Positions 1 through 12,600 of a stretch of DNA of 64,000 nt are shown one piece after another. How positions within the stretch are numbered: position 1 is the stretch's first letter; every line of letters starts with the position of its first letter. Origin of the DNA: Megaustenia siamemsis (Eukaryota; Mollusca; Gastropoda; Stylommatophora; Ariophantidae); the NCBI GenBank assembly GCA_032433765.1, contig JAVIAB010000073.1:56640565-56704564 (forward strand). Reading direction: 5' to 3'. The position numbers were made by a program, and so were the translations under genes. The notes under the pieces were generated by a model. The model was not told where the DNA came from and did not search any database. It saw only the letters and a program-made list of their open reading frames with translations.

Positions 1-480
1 AAAAGGCAAATAAAGCAGGAAATAAGAAAGAAGTTGCCCATAGGAAGAGATTTCATGTGAGCTATTTGCACAACTATGACATCTCACGATGTTTCGTTTC
101 GCAAAAAAATAGAACGTCGACAGTCGACACATTGTGTGCTTGTCAGATGTGCATTCACTAAGTAATACTTCTATCTAACAATTACAATCAACGTTTACTG
201 ACTGTACACAGGGGCTGTACTATATTATTTTAAGAACCTGAACAGGTTAGTTTAATTACAATTTAACTACCTACCTTTATTAAATAGATCATAGATGGGT
301 GTTTTTTTATGGCGAAAGTGAGTCTCGCGGTTAGTGTGTAAGAGTAAATTTTACTGTGTTCTCTAGTGTTCTGCTAGACTAGGCCAAAGCCACATTCTCA
401 GGCCTCAGCCTTCTGTTCTGTGTAGTAAGTTATAGTTATATTGTCTAAAATTAATAAATGTGTATGGTGAGGCTCACCGA
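1..480. other. Upstream sequence, no gene recognised
   Basis: No coding exon is visible. An AATAAA at 453-458 could be a polyadenylation signal of a gene lying to the left, but no coding sequence ends before it, so this is weak. The non-coding first exon that TTC4 seems to need could lie here or further left. I cannot place it. Confidence 0.3.
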
Positions 481-499
481 GTTCATCGTATTAATGTAT

Positions 500-680
500 T
501 ATATCAGTATATTAATTATAAATTATATATAAAACTATATTACAAATATTATAATTATAATATACTTTATACTTATTTATTTATTTTATTTTTTATTTAA
601 GAAATATTATTATTATTATATACTAATACTATAATTATAATATTTATATTAATTATACAAATTATACTATCAAAACAAAT
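500..680. repeat. AT-rich low-complexity tract
   Basis: About 180 bases made almost only of A and T, with TTATTATTA and TATAATTATAAT motifs. It is low-complexity sequence between the unassigned left end and the first LINE fragment. Confidence 0.7.
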
Positions 681-689
681 AACAAACAC

Positions 690-1192
690 TAGGGCTAAAA
701 CTGGAGGCTAAAACTAAGAATAGCAAAATGTTAATAACTTCTAACATCCCTGTATGTATCATAGTGTATCTATCTATCATCATGTATGGTGCAGAAACAC
801 GCACATTAGACAGGAACACAGAACAGAATTGAAACCTTTGAAATATGAATTTATAGAAGAATAAGAATTGGATAGAAAGAAAAGAAAACAAACGATGAAG
901 TATTTAAAACAACTAAAAATGAAAAGATAACTACTAAATACAAGACAAATGAGATTTTTGGGGCATGTTAAAAAGCACAAGAGTCTACTAAAAGTAATCT
1001 TGGAAGGGAAAATACAAGGTCTGGTAAAAGAGGCAGATGTAAACCAAAACTAACATGACGAGTAACATCAAAAGATGAACAAGTCAGTCTATGTCAACCT
1101 GCACAATCTAAGCAAGAGACAGAGCGAAATGGCGCTCCATGGTAGCCAACCTTCAATGCTGAGGAGACATCACTCAATGATGATGATATATG
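690..1192 (+). mobile_element. LINE family B, 3' fragment (decayed)
   Basis: Remnant of a non-LTR retrotransposon. A decayed frame shows the C-terminal reverse-transcriptase motif YGAETRTL. Further on it matches at DNA level the other family-B tails here (segment reading SLLKVILEGKIQG, then a WRSMVANL-type end). It ends in the (GAT)n tail seen in all copies. Stops and frameshifts throughout show it is inactive. Confidence 0.7.
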
Positions 1193-1294
1193 CACAAGAA
1201 TGACAATAATAAGACAATATACACAATTCATATTGTATATTTAAGTTTCATTGATTTGGTCCTTGTTTACTGGAATTAGCTCAAAGTTCAAACC

Positions 1295-1515
1295 ATTCAT
1301 CATCATCGAGTGCCGTCTCCGCAACGAATGTTGGCTACCGTGGTGCGCCATTCTGCTCTGTCTCTTGCTTTGACTTTGATGGTGCAGGTTGTCATAGGCT
1401 GATTTGTCCATCTGTTGATGTTACTCGTCCATGTTAGTCTTGGTCTGCCTCTTTTACCTTGTATTTTCCTTTCCAGTATTACTTTTAGTAGGCTGTTGTG
1501 TCTTTTAACCATTGT
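1295..1515 (-). mobile_element. LINE family B, 3' end
   Basis: The minus strand reads the last ~69 codons of a LINE reverse-transcriptase polyprotein, including VKRHNSLLKVILERKIQGK, GRPRLTW and MVANIRCGDGTR before the stop. A (GAT)n tail lies at 1295-1305. It faces the 690-1192 copy tail to tail about 100 bp away. Confidence 0.75.
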
Positions 1516-2075
1516 GTCAAACCATTACAATTACTATTACTCAGATGAAAACTAGCCTCACCTCATGCCTTTAAATTCCCCTTCCCTACTAAACCTTTAG
1601 GGATTCTGACTAAAGTTAAAGAAACTAAACTTCAGCACATTATTTTTGAATACCTGGTTTGCCTATGATATATTCTTTCAATCTTTTCTCATGTGAAGTG
1701 TGAATGGATGTACCAAGATCACCATAAATGGGTGGTGGAGTATTTGCTCTTGATCATCTTAGATTCACTGATCCTCTACTTTTGTTACTTTCAACTCATC
1801 CCCCACCTGCACCTCACTCGGCTGCTTCTAATATATTTTAGTTTAAACCCCTAACTCTCCAAGGTAGTCTTATCTGAGCTTTCTACAGTACATGCATCCA
1901 AAGTATACATGATTTTATATTTGTTCAGTCTCCACATTTATGAATACCAATACTTGTATATGAGTAAGAAAAATGATCTACTTCCCATTGTGATTGTTAC
2001 TTCCTCCTGTTTACTTAAGATTTATTTCTTTTCCTTTTTCTTTCTATCATTCACCCTTCGACTACTAAAGTAATG
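1516..2075. other. No feature recognised
   Basis: AT-rich intergenic sequence. I see no exon, tandem repeat or known mobile element in it. Confidence 0.5.
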
Positions 2076-2079
2076 AATA

Positions 2080-2520
2080 TTCCTCTGTGTTGTTCTTACT
2101 GAAAAAAGACATTAAATGGGCATAAATACAGTGTTGTGGTTTGCCTCTAGGCTGTGATATTTGAGTCTTTTGGCTCAACACATTTGAATTAGCTAAGCAT
2201 TTTTGAGTATCGGGTTGCCTTCCCTCTTTTCCCCTCTTTGTTTGGCCAGAATGGATAGTCTGTTTCCAGGTGCATGTGTCGGTCACTGACCACTCTCGGT
2301 TCAGTTGCTGGTGGACATCTTAAAAGTTTATTTGTTTATATCTTCTTTTTGCTTTCATCCAACAACTACTCCTCTTTTTTTTCTGCTGTTAAGTCAGCAT
2401 GGTTGCCTCATATTTTGGTTCACATTTATCTGTAGATGTGATATATGTATCTTGTTGACTCATCTGACTTCAGCATGGTATTTTTGGCTTCTGGATTGCC
2501 TTCCTTCTTGATTCCTACTT
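2080..2520 (+). repeat. Dispersed repeat H (two diverged copies)
   Basis: Two adjacent diverged copies (about 2080-2300 and 2370-2515) share the order: a CATTAAATGGG-like segment, a CTGTGATATTTG-like segment, CAACACATxxxxCTTCAGCATGG-like text, then a GGxTTGCCTTCC segment. The same order occurs at 9830-10355, 22985-23200, 26200-26400, 41030-41120 and, inverted, at 59880-60790. No protein was recognised, so its class is unknown. Confidence 0.5.
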
Positions 2521-2816
2521 CGGACAGACTAATTAATGTTACTAGACCATGGGGAGGTGTACTATGCAAGAAGTCAACCTAAGTCAATGACATTGACTTC
2601 AAACAACTCATTTATCATTAGATGTCTTGACCCTGTATCACTTCATCTTTTTATCTCTGTTAAATTACATTATGATTTGATATGCGGTGCTAATAATTCA
2701 GTAATATTCAGTTTATGAAAAAGCTTTTTTTTGAATTAACTTGCCCTAGTAAAGAACAGAGTCAAATGGCAAGATTTGATAAAATATCTCTAGAAGATAA
2801 GAGAAAGAGGTCTGGG

Positions 2817-2870
2817 TCTATACCCTATGGACCAGCTACGGCTCGAAAGGTCAATAGAAAGATAGATAGT
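2817..2870 (+). mobile_element. LINE family D tail remnant
   Basis: A short segment (CTATGGACCAGCTACGGC followed by TCGAAAGGTCAATAGA and GATAGATAG) is the reverse complement of the tail at the start of the minus-strand family-D copies at 27675 and 30124. It marks the very 3' end of that LINE family. Confidence 0.5.
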
Positions 2871-3630
2871 AATTTCATTATTTTTGTATTCAGTGTTAGG
2901 CTTTTAAAAAAAGAAGGCTTCTGAATCTCAGATATTTGTCTTGTTGTTGTCAATGACCATCACATGAGAATATAAGCTGGCAGCAAATCTTGCTTACAAC
3001 TACTTATAAAAATATGTATCCCAGGATCTTGAAGATCAGAGCACTATTCAGCTAGATAAAAGCCCTTGTTGCAAAGTGTATACAGCATTTGGAACAGCAA
3101 GAGAGATAACAGGGAGAGACATAACATGCACCAATCAGATAAATTGTTGGGGGGAGAGGGGGGGGTTGGATTGCGTGGTCTAGATGGTCTAGATGTAAGA
3201 TGTTGGCCCCTGGACAAGAAGGTCTTAATTTGAAATGCCACCACAGGCTTGGAATTGTATCAATTTGAATCTGTGACTTCTTCATGGATTTACCTTCCCA
3301 CAGTCTCTTGGTAGAAAGATCTGATGACTAGTCCTCTTTGATAACTGTGAAAAACAGATCTTGTGTTCAATCATTGCACATTAAAGAACGCTTGGCAGTT
3401 TAACAATTCCCAAAAAGTAGGCAAAATAGTACTGCCCATGCTAAATTGTTAGGCAGTCTACCCCTACTGAAGACATGTCAGACAGGAAAGTGGAAATATG
3501 GTGGATTGCCATAAAACTAGCAACACAAAGCAACCTTTCCCACTTAACAGAAAAATGCTGCAGAAGAGAAACTGTTGAAGAGAAAGATTAGATAACTGCA
3601 TTTCAGTTTAAAAAGTGTTTTTTAGTTGTA

Positions 3631-3649
3631 TTCTTTTATATTTTCACAG
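3631..3649 (+). promoter_or_regulatory. 3' splice acceptor before the TTC4 start codon
   Basis: A pyrimidine-rich tract followed by CACAG ends at 3649, seven bases before the ATG at 3657. This is a good acceptor and implies that an untranslated first exon lies upstream, so the TTC4 promoter is not directly next to the start codon. The upstream exon was not found. Confidence 0.55.
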
Positions 3650-3656
3650 AGCAAAC

Positions 3657-6600
3657 ATGCCTCGCTCAAAGCCAACAATGACTGATGAAGAGCGCCAGGA
3701 ATTAATAGAGCGATTGAATGCTGACCTAGAAGATTTTGTTGCTGAGAGGTCAAAGGCTGCCCGCAGCAAAAAAGCATCTGAACCAGAGGATACCAGAACT
3801 ATTGATGAAATAGCAGAGGTTTCAATTTTGAATATAAATTTGTAGTTTGGTTTTCCTTTCTATAGAAACATCTGTAAAAGTAATTGGTGATAAAATGACA
3901 AACATTCACCCTAAGTGATTATTTAATCATAGAAAATTAATAAGATTCACATTCAGTATTTAAAAAAATAATAGGGTACCTGATATATCTTCTTGTATGT
4001 GGGGAACATGGTGTTGTTTGTCAAATATATTTTTACATAGTCAGAGACTAAGATGAGCAGAGACAACAAGAGAGTTTCAAAACAGGCTCTTAAATGGGAA
4101 ACATGAGGATACAAAAAAAAGAGAAAGACCTAAAGAGACACTAAAAAGAACACTTATGAGAGAAGCAAAGTTACCTGGCATAGACTAATTAGAAAAGATC
4201 AAACATCTTGCCCAGAATAGAGATGGGTGGCGAAAAACAGTACAAGCATTATGCTGTGTCTAACGGCACGGGAAGGATAACAAAATCAAGAGACTGCAAT
4301 AGTTTTTAAAGGTTTCTGTGGTCATGTGATTAGAATTTATAACAGTTATATTCTCAAACAATTATTGCATGTGAACTTAAGGATGGAAGGGCAGACCAGA
4401 ACTGGGATATATAGATGTTTTTAGAGCTTTTCTGAATGAATTCTGTTTTAAAAAAGGATCAAGAGATCAGAAAAAAGATGCAAGAGAAAGGGGAAGAAGC
4501 CAGGTAACTTAAGTGAATATTTTTAAATTGTAGCTGAATCTGTTGATCTAATATTGGCAGAATCAACCATGAGAGAAACTGCTCAACAAATGAACAGCCT
4601 AATACACTAATACATTATGAAACTACTGACAGACATTTATTGCTTGCTACCTACTGTCTGTCAAGGAGCCAAAGGCTATATTAACTTTTTTTTTGACAGT
4701 CAGAACATTTATGGGTGATTTGGTCAGTAAGACACCAGACTGCTATATTTTCTGGTAACCTACCCAATTTTCAGAGATTGGATGAAACCAGATGCCTTGT
4801 TGGGCTGAAAAAAATGTCAAACTTTTGAAAATTGAACTGAGGTCATCTGATCAGTAGATGAACCAACTGACCAGATAACTACCACCACCATGGCTTAACA
4901 AATACACACACAAAAGAATACAATAAATTGAGTAGGCTAAGAGAAAGACCTAGCTTCACTATATCTACAACATAAATAATGGTTATAACAACAACAAAAA
5001 AGTATCAAGAATGGGGTACAAGAGAAAGTGGAAGTAAGTTTAAAATTAAACACATTTGTAGGCTCCCAAACTGTAGGTATGCATTTATATTGATAATTAA
5101 CATTGGTTGCATTGTAGTGTTAAACATGAACATTAGCAGCAAAATACAAAAGAAAGATCATAGATGACTGAAATGACATTTTTCAAAGAAATATTGTATG
5201 TAACAGGAAGAAATAAAAAATGAGGAAGAAAGGTAGAGAGGTAAAGACAGTTCTGTGTTATAATTTATCATCAACTAATTGTTTGAACCTATAGCTACAT
5301 TACATTTTCCTCTAGACATTAAAGTACAGAGGGACTCAGAAGGACAGAAATGTTAAAATTTTATGCTAATTTACACTATTAGTTCACTGCTGACCTGAAT
5401 TTACATTAACACTATACAATTGACTATTAAAATCAGACAGAAGATGTACAACAGAGGAGAGATGCAGAATGGCTCTGGCAAAAGCAGCTTTCCAAAAAAT
5501 GAGGAAGATACTGTGCAATCCATTTTTGACAATAGAAACAAGAAAAAGTTCTTAAATATTATATAGAGCCAGTCTTAACATATGGATGTGAATCATAGAC
5601 AATAGGACAACAGATAAGAAAAGCACTGGAGGCTGTAGAAATGTAGTTTTACAGAAGAATGTTGAGAATACCATGGACAGCTAAGAAGGGTAATGAAAAT
5701 GTTCTGTAAGAGCCAAAATAAAAAGAGAGCTAATTTCCAATATTAGGAAGAAACAATCATAATTTTTTTGGCCATGTAATGAGAAGAGAACAGCTGGAAT
5801 ATATTGTGAGAACTGGGAAAATTGAGGGACAAAGAGATAGAAGGAAGCAAAGATAAAAGATACCAGACAGCAGCTTAAGATGATGGCTTGGCAGAAGGTC
5901 AACAACAGAAATGATAATTAACTGCCGAGATAGAAAGTTGTGGAGAGACATGGTCACCTACGCCAGCAGCCATGGTACATGATGATGATGCAATTGACTC
6001 TGTTAGAAGTCCTATTTCACTAATATTAACACATCTACACTTTATTATTTCTTTGAATCACATTTGATTTTTCTATGTCTGCACAGTGAACCTTGATACT
6101 TCCAGTGCCGTTAGATGGCACTTAGTGCTCGTAGAGTCTCCCCCCCAATTGTCTCTGTTCTGAGTAAGCTGTTCAATTATAGAGAGTGAGTCTCTGCCTG
6201 CCAACCCTGCCTCTAGAGTTTGTTTCAGTGTTTCTGGAGGTTGTCCTTTTTTACTCTGACCTGATGTCTCCCATTTGAGAGCTGCTTAGTAAATCTCTGG
6301 TTGTTTCTTCTAAATACATGCCCGGCATGTGTCCACAGTGAAGCTAGTTACCACAAAATATCTAGGTTGGACTATTTTTTATTAGTTCTGTTTGATGTAT
6401 CAACATTTTATTATATAAAATAAACTTAAAATATATTTAATTTACACATCTTTTTACTATTGTTTAAACTGATCTGCTAGTTAATTGCAAATATCTATTG
6501 CTCTTTTATTATTATCTGTGTCTTGAACTGTATGCCCACAGACAATTTATTCTTTCAGTACTAGATTTGTTGCACACATGATGAGGATATAGGTTTTATA

Positions 6601-9600
6601 TTCGTGTGATGAAGGCAGGAATCCCTTCAAAACAGTGGTATTTCGTGAGAGACTTGTACCTCTGTTAAAAAAAAATATTAAAACTAGCCTAATTTTGTGT
6701 CTATGTTGTAGTCTATTATTTCTTACATTTTATTTATTGTAATTAGCAAACATTAGTAGTAATAATCTGCAAAATTACATTCCAATACAGGAATTAAAAA
6801 ATCATCCAGCATTCATGAAAGAAATTGACTGGAGCAAACCTTTACCTCCAGAAATTGAGGGTCTGATGCAGCTGAAGTATGAATCAGAGAACCCAACAGG
6901 TAATGTTTTTTTTTCTTTCTGTAAATTAAATGTAAACTGACATTAGATAAAGATCACCTTCTATGTTTTTGTGAATAATTTAATGCTGTTATGCACACCA
7001 TGATGATCTTCACACTCCAGAATGTGTCCTGCAAAGATGAGACATGTACAGAGAAAAAGAAACAGAAAAATTGATTTTATTGGCTATTTTGTACATATTT
7101 TCTTTTCATTCTGCTTTCAGTTTCCTATGCTTAGAATATCACCCAGAATAACAAACTGCCTCTATGAATTTGCATATCTCTTAGCAATAGGTGGCCTCTA
7201 TGCCCCATTTCCATGTTTGGGTACCCACACCAATAAGACTGACACATTCCATCTTCAGAGAGGGAAGTTAAACCATTATTTCTATCCATGTTGTTGTTGA
7301 CTTGAAGTCAACCTGAGATAGATAATTGAGCTTTTTAGAGTGTCCTCTGCTTTTATTAGTCAAGTCGTGCTCTTTGGGCAGGGTCTCAGAGTTGATCAGT
7401 ACATGTACACGCCCCTGTGGACCAATAATTCGTTTAGAAATTTGTGTCCACGGAGTTTATTATCTCGGAAACTGTTTAATGAGTTTCTGTAATTCTTTTT
7501 TTCATGAAATCTTATTTTTCACAGACCTTAAGTCTGATTTTTGCCCTACTGTCATGCATTTAGGAAAGATTTTTGCTTCTTTGAGGTGTACACAAATATG
7601 ATTTTCTTGGTTGTCCTAATTTATAGGATTTTACAATACCCACATTTGTTGTAAGGGGGCCGCGATAGCTCAGTGGTTAGTGAACTGGACTACAAAGGAC
7701 AAGGAGTAGGGTTCAATCCCAACCGACGGCTTCCGGGTTCACCCAGCCTTAAATGGGTACCGGATTTTGTTTTGGGAAAGTGAAGTGGCACGGGCGTAAT
7801 ACCGCCCACATTACCCCAAAAATCATGTGCTGAAGGTCTATAAAATTTATGGTCACTAACACCATATTCCCTATACGCCACTTGGCGTGACGGGGTACTT
7901 TACTACTTTTTAAAAAATATTTGTTGTAATCAACTCATCGTCTAAAAAGGCAAATTTCACATGCTCTCCACACAATCTTAGCACCATCTCGCACTCACTG
8001 ACCTGTAACTTGTAAGACGCAATCCACTGAGCGGTCTATTAGAAAATTAACATAATTTACAGTAAAATCTCATGTTTAGAGCACACGGTTTGATATTTTC
8101 CTAAAATTATGTAGCAAAAAACGATTTGTGCAAAATTCAGACTACCTTTGTACTTAAATGTTATAAAATCTTAAGGTCGGTGAAAAAATAAGATTTCATG
8201 AAAAAGAATTACGGAAATTCATCAAACAGTTTCCAAGATCATTGATAAACTCTGTAGGCAGTAATTTCTGAACAAACTATAGTATCTTTAATAAAACAAA
8301 GATTAGTACACCAACATAGCTGCATTAGCATTTGCATTATCTAGCCAGTTTCACACTCGAGATTAAAATTGGGTGTCTACACCAAGTAGAACATCTATGT
8401 AGCATCATTTCAGCAATTCAGTTATGAATGAAAATAACCACCTTATGTGGAATTTCCATCCCAAGCAATAGAAGAAAGAATATAATTTCATCATAAAAAT
8501 TTCATAACAGTGAAGTCTATAACACTTCATCTCACTAGCTATTGTTTCCCTTTATCACCATATAAAAACATTACAATGATTTCCATGTTGTCATTTAACT
8601 TTAGAAATAACAAGTTAACTTTAGAAAACTGTATTTTATGTTAGTATTTTGTTGATTGCTTACATCTTGACTGTAATCAATCAGCTCGAGCAGACAGTTA
8701 CAGAGATGATGGAAATGACCAGTTCAGACTTAAAAAGTACAAGATTGCAATTGACAACTACACAGAAGGAATTAAAAGCAAAAGCCCTGATGCAGAATTG
8801 AATGCTGTTTTGTACACAAATCGAGCAGCAGCCCAGTATCATTTAGGTACATTCTTTTCTATGCACAGTGCTTTTTTTAAATTTGTGGTGCTGTAATGTT
8901 AATTATTTGTAGCTGATTTTGTTGAGTATCACTGACATAATGAAAGAGTTGTATTCATTATGTTAAATATTCTTTGTCTGCATTCATCCAAAAACAGCTC
9001 ATTGTGCACTCTTGGAAGCATGTTAGATGGTTGTAGATGTATTATGTTGTCATGCAGCTGGCTGCTATATTTTCCCCCCTGAAGCTCAATATGTCCAGCT
9101 TCAGCAAAGCATTTTTTGGTGCAGAGTGTCTCCCTCTTCGTTCTCTACTCACTTGTCCAGATTGATTTATCTGATTCCAAACCACCACATGGGGAGATGT
9201 AATCTGATCCTTATCAGTTCTGGTTCACTCATAGTGATGAATGCAGTCAGCAATGAGTTGCTCAAAGCTTCCATGCCAGGTGCTTTCAAGCTTCCTTGGC
9301 TCATTTCATATTCTGTAATTGTGACCAAAAGTTTCCTCCACACCTTATAAGTGTGCAGGGAATTATGTGTCAGTAACTATATTTCTTCCTTGACTTGTAT
9401 CACATTTCAAGTGATGGGGCTGGTATTACCTCAGGCTGACAGATTTTTTGTTGAATAGAAATCTTCTCTACTTGCATATAGTTGACATCAATTTTTGCAA
9501 AAGTTTTTTTAGTTCTTCATATGCTCTTTCACGTATTTGTTGTTCTGTATGCTTGATTCTTTTAGGGATTCCATAATAAATAATTAATTTCCTATTTGTC

Positions 9601-12600
9601 TCATGTTTTTTTAAATAATGTTCCCTGTTACTTACACACAGTTGACATTGTCTTTTATTTAATATTTTTACTGGTAGAATGCAAAGTTCAAGTTGTAATT
9701 CAAATCTCTTTAATTCAGCAACCTGTCATCTTTTTATACGTATTAAGTTGTGTGATGAGCCATTGCTGTCAAGACTATACAGACTTTATTTAATAGACTT
9801 GTGACATCCAGGACTGAATGAGGCCACATTGGCTTCACATCATCCACAGCAGACTTTATGTTCACTGTCACTCCAATTGCTGCAGACTTAGTCAAACAAG
9901 TTTTTCAATTGTGTTTAGGTTGACATGTGCAGTAATATTCTGAGTGTGAAACATGCCTGCCACACACTAGAGAAAACACTGAAGATTGTTTCAGCTCAGA
10001 TGCACAAACTCCGCAGCACTGGTGAAAACACTGAGACCAAACATATAAGGTGCCTCTTATGACAAGTGTGACAGATAACAGTGGCTTGCTTCCTTGCATT
10101 CACCCGATGACTAAAGGAATACACCTCTTCATCTTCCACACTTAAAAGGTCATTAAGTGGGAACGTATGAGTTGTGATTTGCAGTAGAACTGTGATACTT
10201 GTGCTTTTTGGTCAACACATCCATCTTCAGCATGGCATTTTTGAGTACTGGGCTGCCTTCACTCGCCTTCCTCACTCACTTGACCAGACTACTTACTAGG
10301 CTGGTTAGTCTGTTACTAGAGGCACCACGAAAAAGTGGAGTAGGTTCTGGATGGTTCTTGTATATAGAACCATCATCAATGTATGCAGACAGTGTCCTCA
10401 ACTTGATGTTTCTTGATATTGTTCTTGTATATAGAACCATCATCAATGTATGCAGACAGTGTCCTTAACTTGATGTTTCTTGATATTGTTCTTGTATATA
10501 GAACCATCTTCAATGTATGCAGACAGTGTCCTTAACTTGATGTTTCTTGATATTGTTCTTGTATATAGAACCATCATCAATGTATGCAGACAGTGTCCTC
10601 GACTTGATGTTTCTTGATATTGTTCTTGTATATAGAACCATCATCAATGTATGCAGACAGTGTCCTCGACTTGATGTTTCTTGATATTGTTCTTGTATAT
10701 AGAACCATCATCAATGTATGCAGACAGTGTCCTCAACTTGATGTTTCTTGATATTGTTCTTGTATATAGAACCATCTTCAATGTATGCAGACAGTGTCCT
10801 TAACTTGATGTTTCTTGATATTGTTCTTGTATATAGAACCATCATCAATGTATGCAGACAGTGTCCTTAACTTGATGTTTCTTGATATTGTTCTTGTATA
10901 TAGAACCATCTTCAATGTATGCAGACAGTGTCCTTAACTTGATGTTTCTTGATATTGTTCTTGTATATAGAACCATCTTCAATGTATGCAGACAGTGTCC
11001 TTAACTTGATGTTTCTTGATATTGTTCTTGTATATAGAACCATCTTCAATGTATGCAGACAGTGTCCTCAACTTGATGTTTCTTGATATTGTTCTTGTAT
11101 ATAGAACCATCTTCAATGTATGCAGACAGTGTCCTTAACTTGATGTTTCTTGATATTGTTCTTGTATATAGAACCATCTTCAATGTATGCAGACAGTGTC
11201 CTTAACTTGATGTTTCTTGATATTGTTCTTGTATATAGAACCATCTTCAATGTATGCAGACAGTGTCCTCAACTTGATGTTTCTTGATATTGTTCTTGTA
11301 TATAGAACCATCGCCATTCTATGCAGACAGTGTCCTCAACTTGATGTTTCTTGATATTGTTCTTGTATATAGAACCATCATCAATGTATGCAGACAGTGT
11401 CCTTAACTTGATGTTTCTTGATATTGTTCTTGTATATAGAACCATCATCAATGTATGCAGACAGTGTCCTCAACTTGATGTTTCTTGATATTGTTCTTGT
11501 ATATAGAACCATCATCAATGTATGCAGACAGTGTCCTCAACTTGATGTTTCTTGATATTGTTCTTGTATATAGAACCATCGCCATTCTATGCAGACAGTG
11601 TCCTCAACCTTAACATGAGACCTACATTTCATTGTTTTTCTCCAGTAGTACCTGAGATCCAGGATCACTTAGAAAATAAAAACTGATTTAGTAATAAAAT
11701 GAGCAATCAAACTTGGAACTTTTGAATGAAAGACAAACATTGTACCTCACTGTCTCAATGACCCCCTAATATTATGTATAACTTTCTGTTGTAAAAAAAT
11801 GTTTATAGGTATCTGCTCATTGCCATTTTGTTACAGGTAATTACAGATCTTCTTTTAATGATTGCATTTTTGCACGCAAGTTCAAGCCAGATCATAAAAA
11901 AGCTATAGTGAGAGGTATGTGTTCTGGTTAAAATTTTATTTTATTACATTTATTTAAAAATAAAAATGTGGTGCATTGCTCATTGAATGCTCAGTGTGTT
12001 CGCTTGCTTATTGTGTTTGTTTGTTCTCTTTCCCTCTATTAATTTTGTTTGGAAAGAAAAGTAAAATATTTTATATGCAGCATCTTTGAACCTTCTTGCG
12101 CAAACCCCTTTAGTTTTATCATCTTTTCTTCTTCTTCTGCCTTTCAGCATCGAGGGGAGATATAATTTGCGGTCTTTTGCTCTTCTGTTCGCCTCTGCTG
12201 CTGTTATGTTTCCTAGCGCTTCTAATATTCCATCGTTCCATCATTTTCATGGTCGAGCCTTGGGTCTGGTGTTCTCACAACGTATGCTGAAGGCCGTTGT
12301 GTTGTGTTTTGATCTTTCTGCCTTGTCACTTGGCCAAATCATTCTATCTGTTGTTTTCTTATATATTCTATGGCGGAGGCTATTCCTAACTTTTTTCTCA
12401 GTTCTTCATTTCTGATCTTATCTCTCAAGCTGTTTCCTGTCATTCGCCTAACACATTTTCATCATCTTTTGGTAGATGTTCCAAAATGAAGTCCTTAAGT
12501 GAACTTCATTACAGACAAAGAGCAATCGTTGAATTTTTTTGGTAGAAAATGAGAACATCACAAACACAGGTGCTTAATGAAGTGTGTTTAGAGATGTAGC

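Noticed and set aside
7655..7760. Possible true tRNA gene (A and B boxes present), also at 25846, 40505 and 61558
   Set aside because: The sequence does not close into a tRNA cloverleaf, is part of a longer conserved 250-bp body and carries target duplications, so these are SINE heads.
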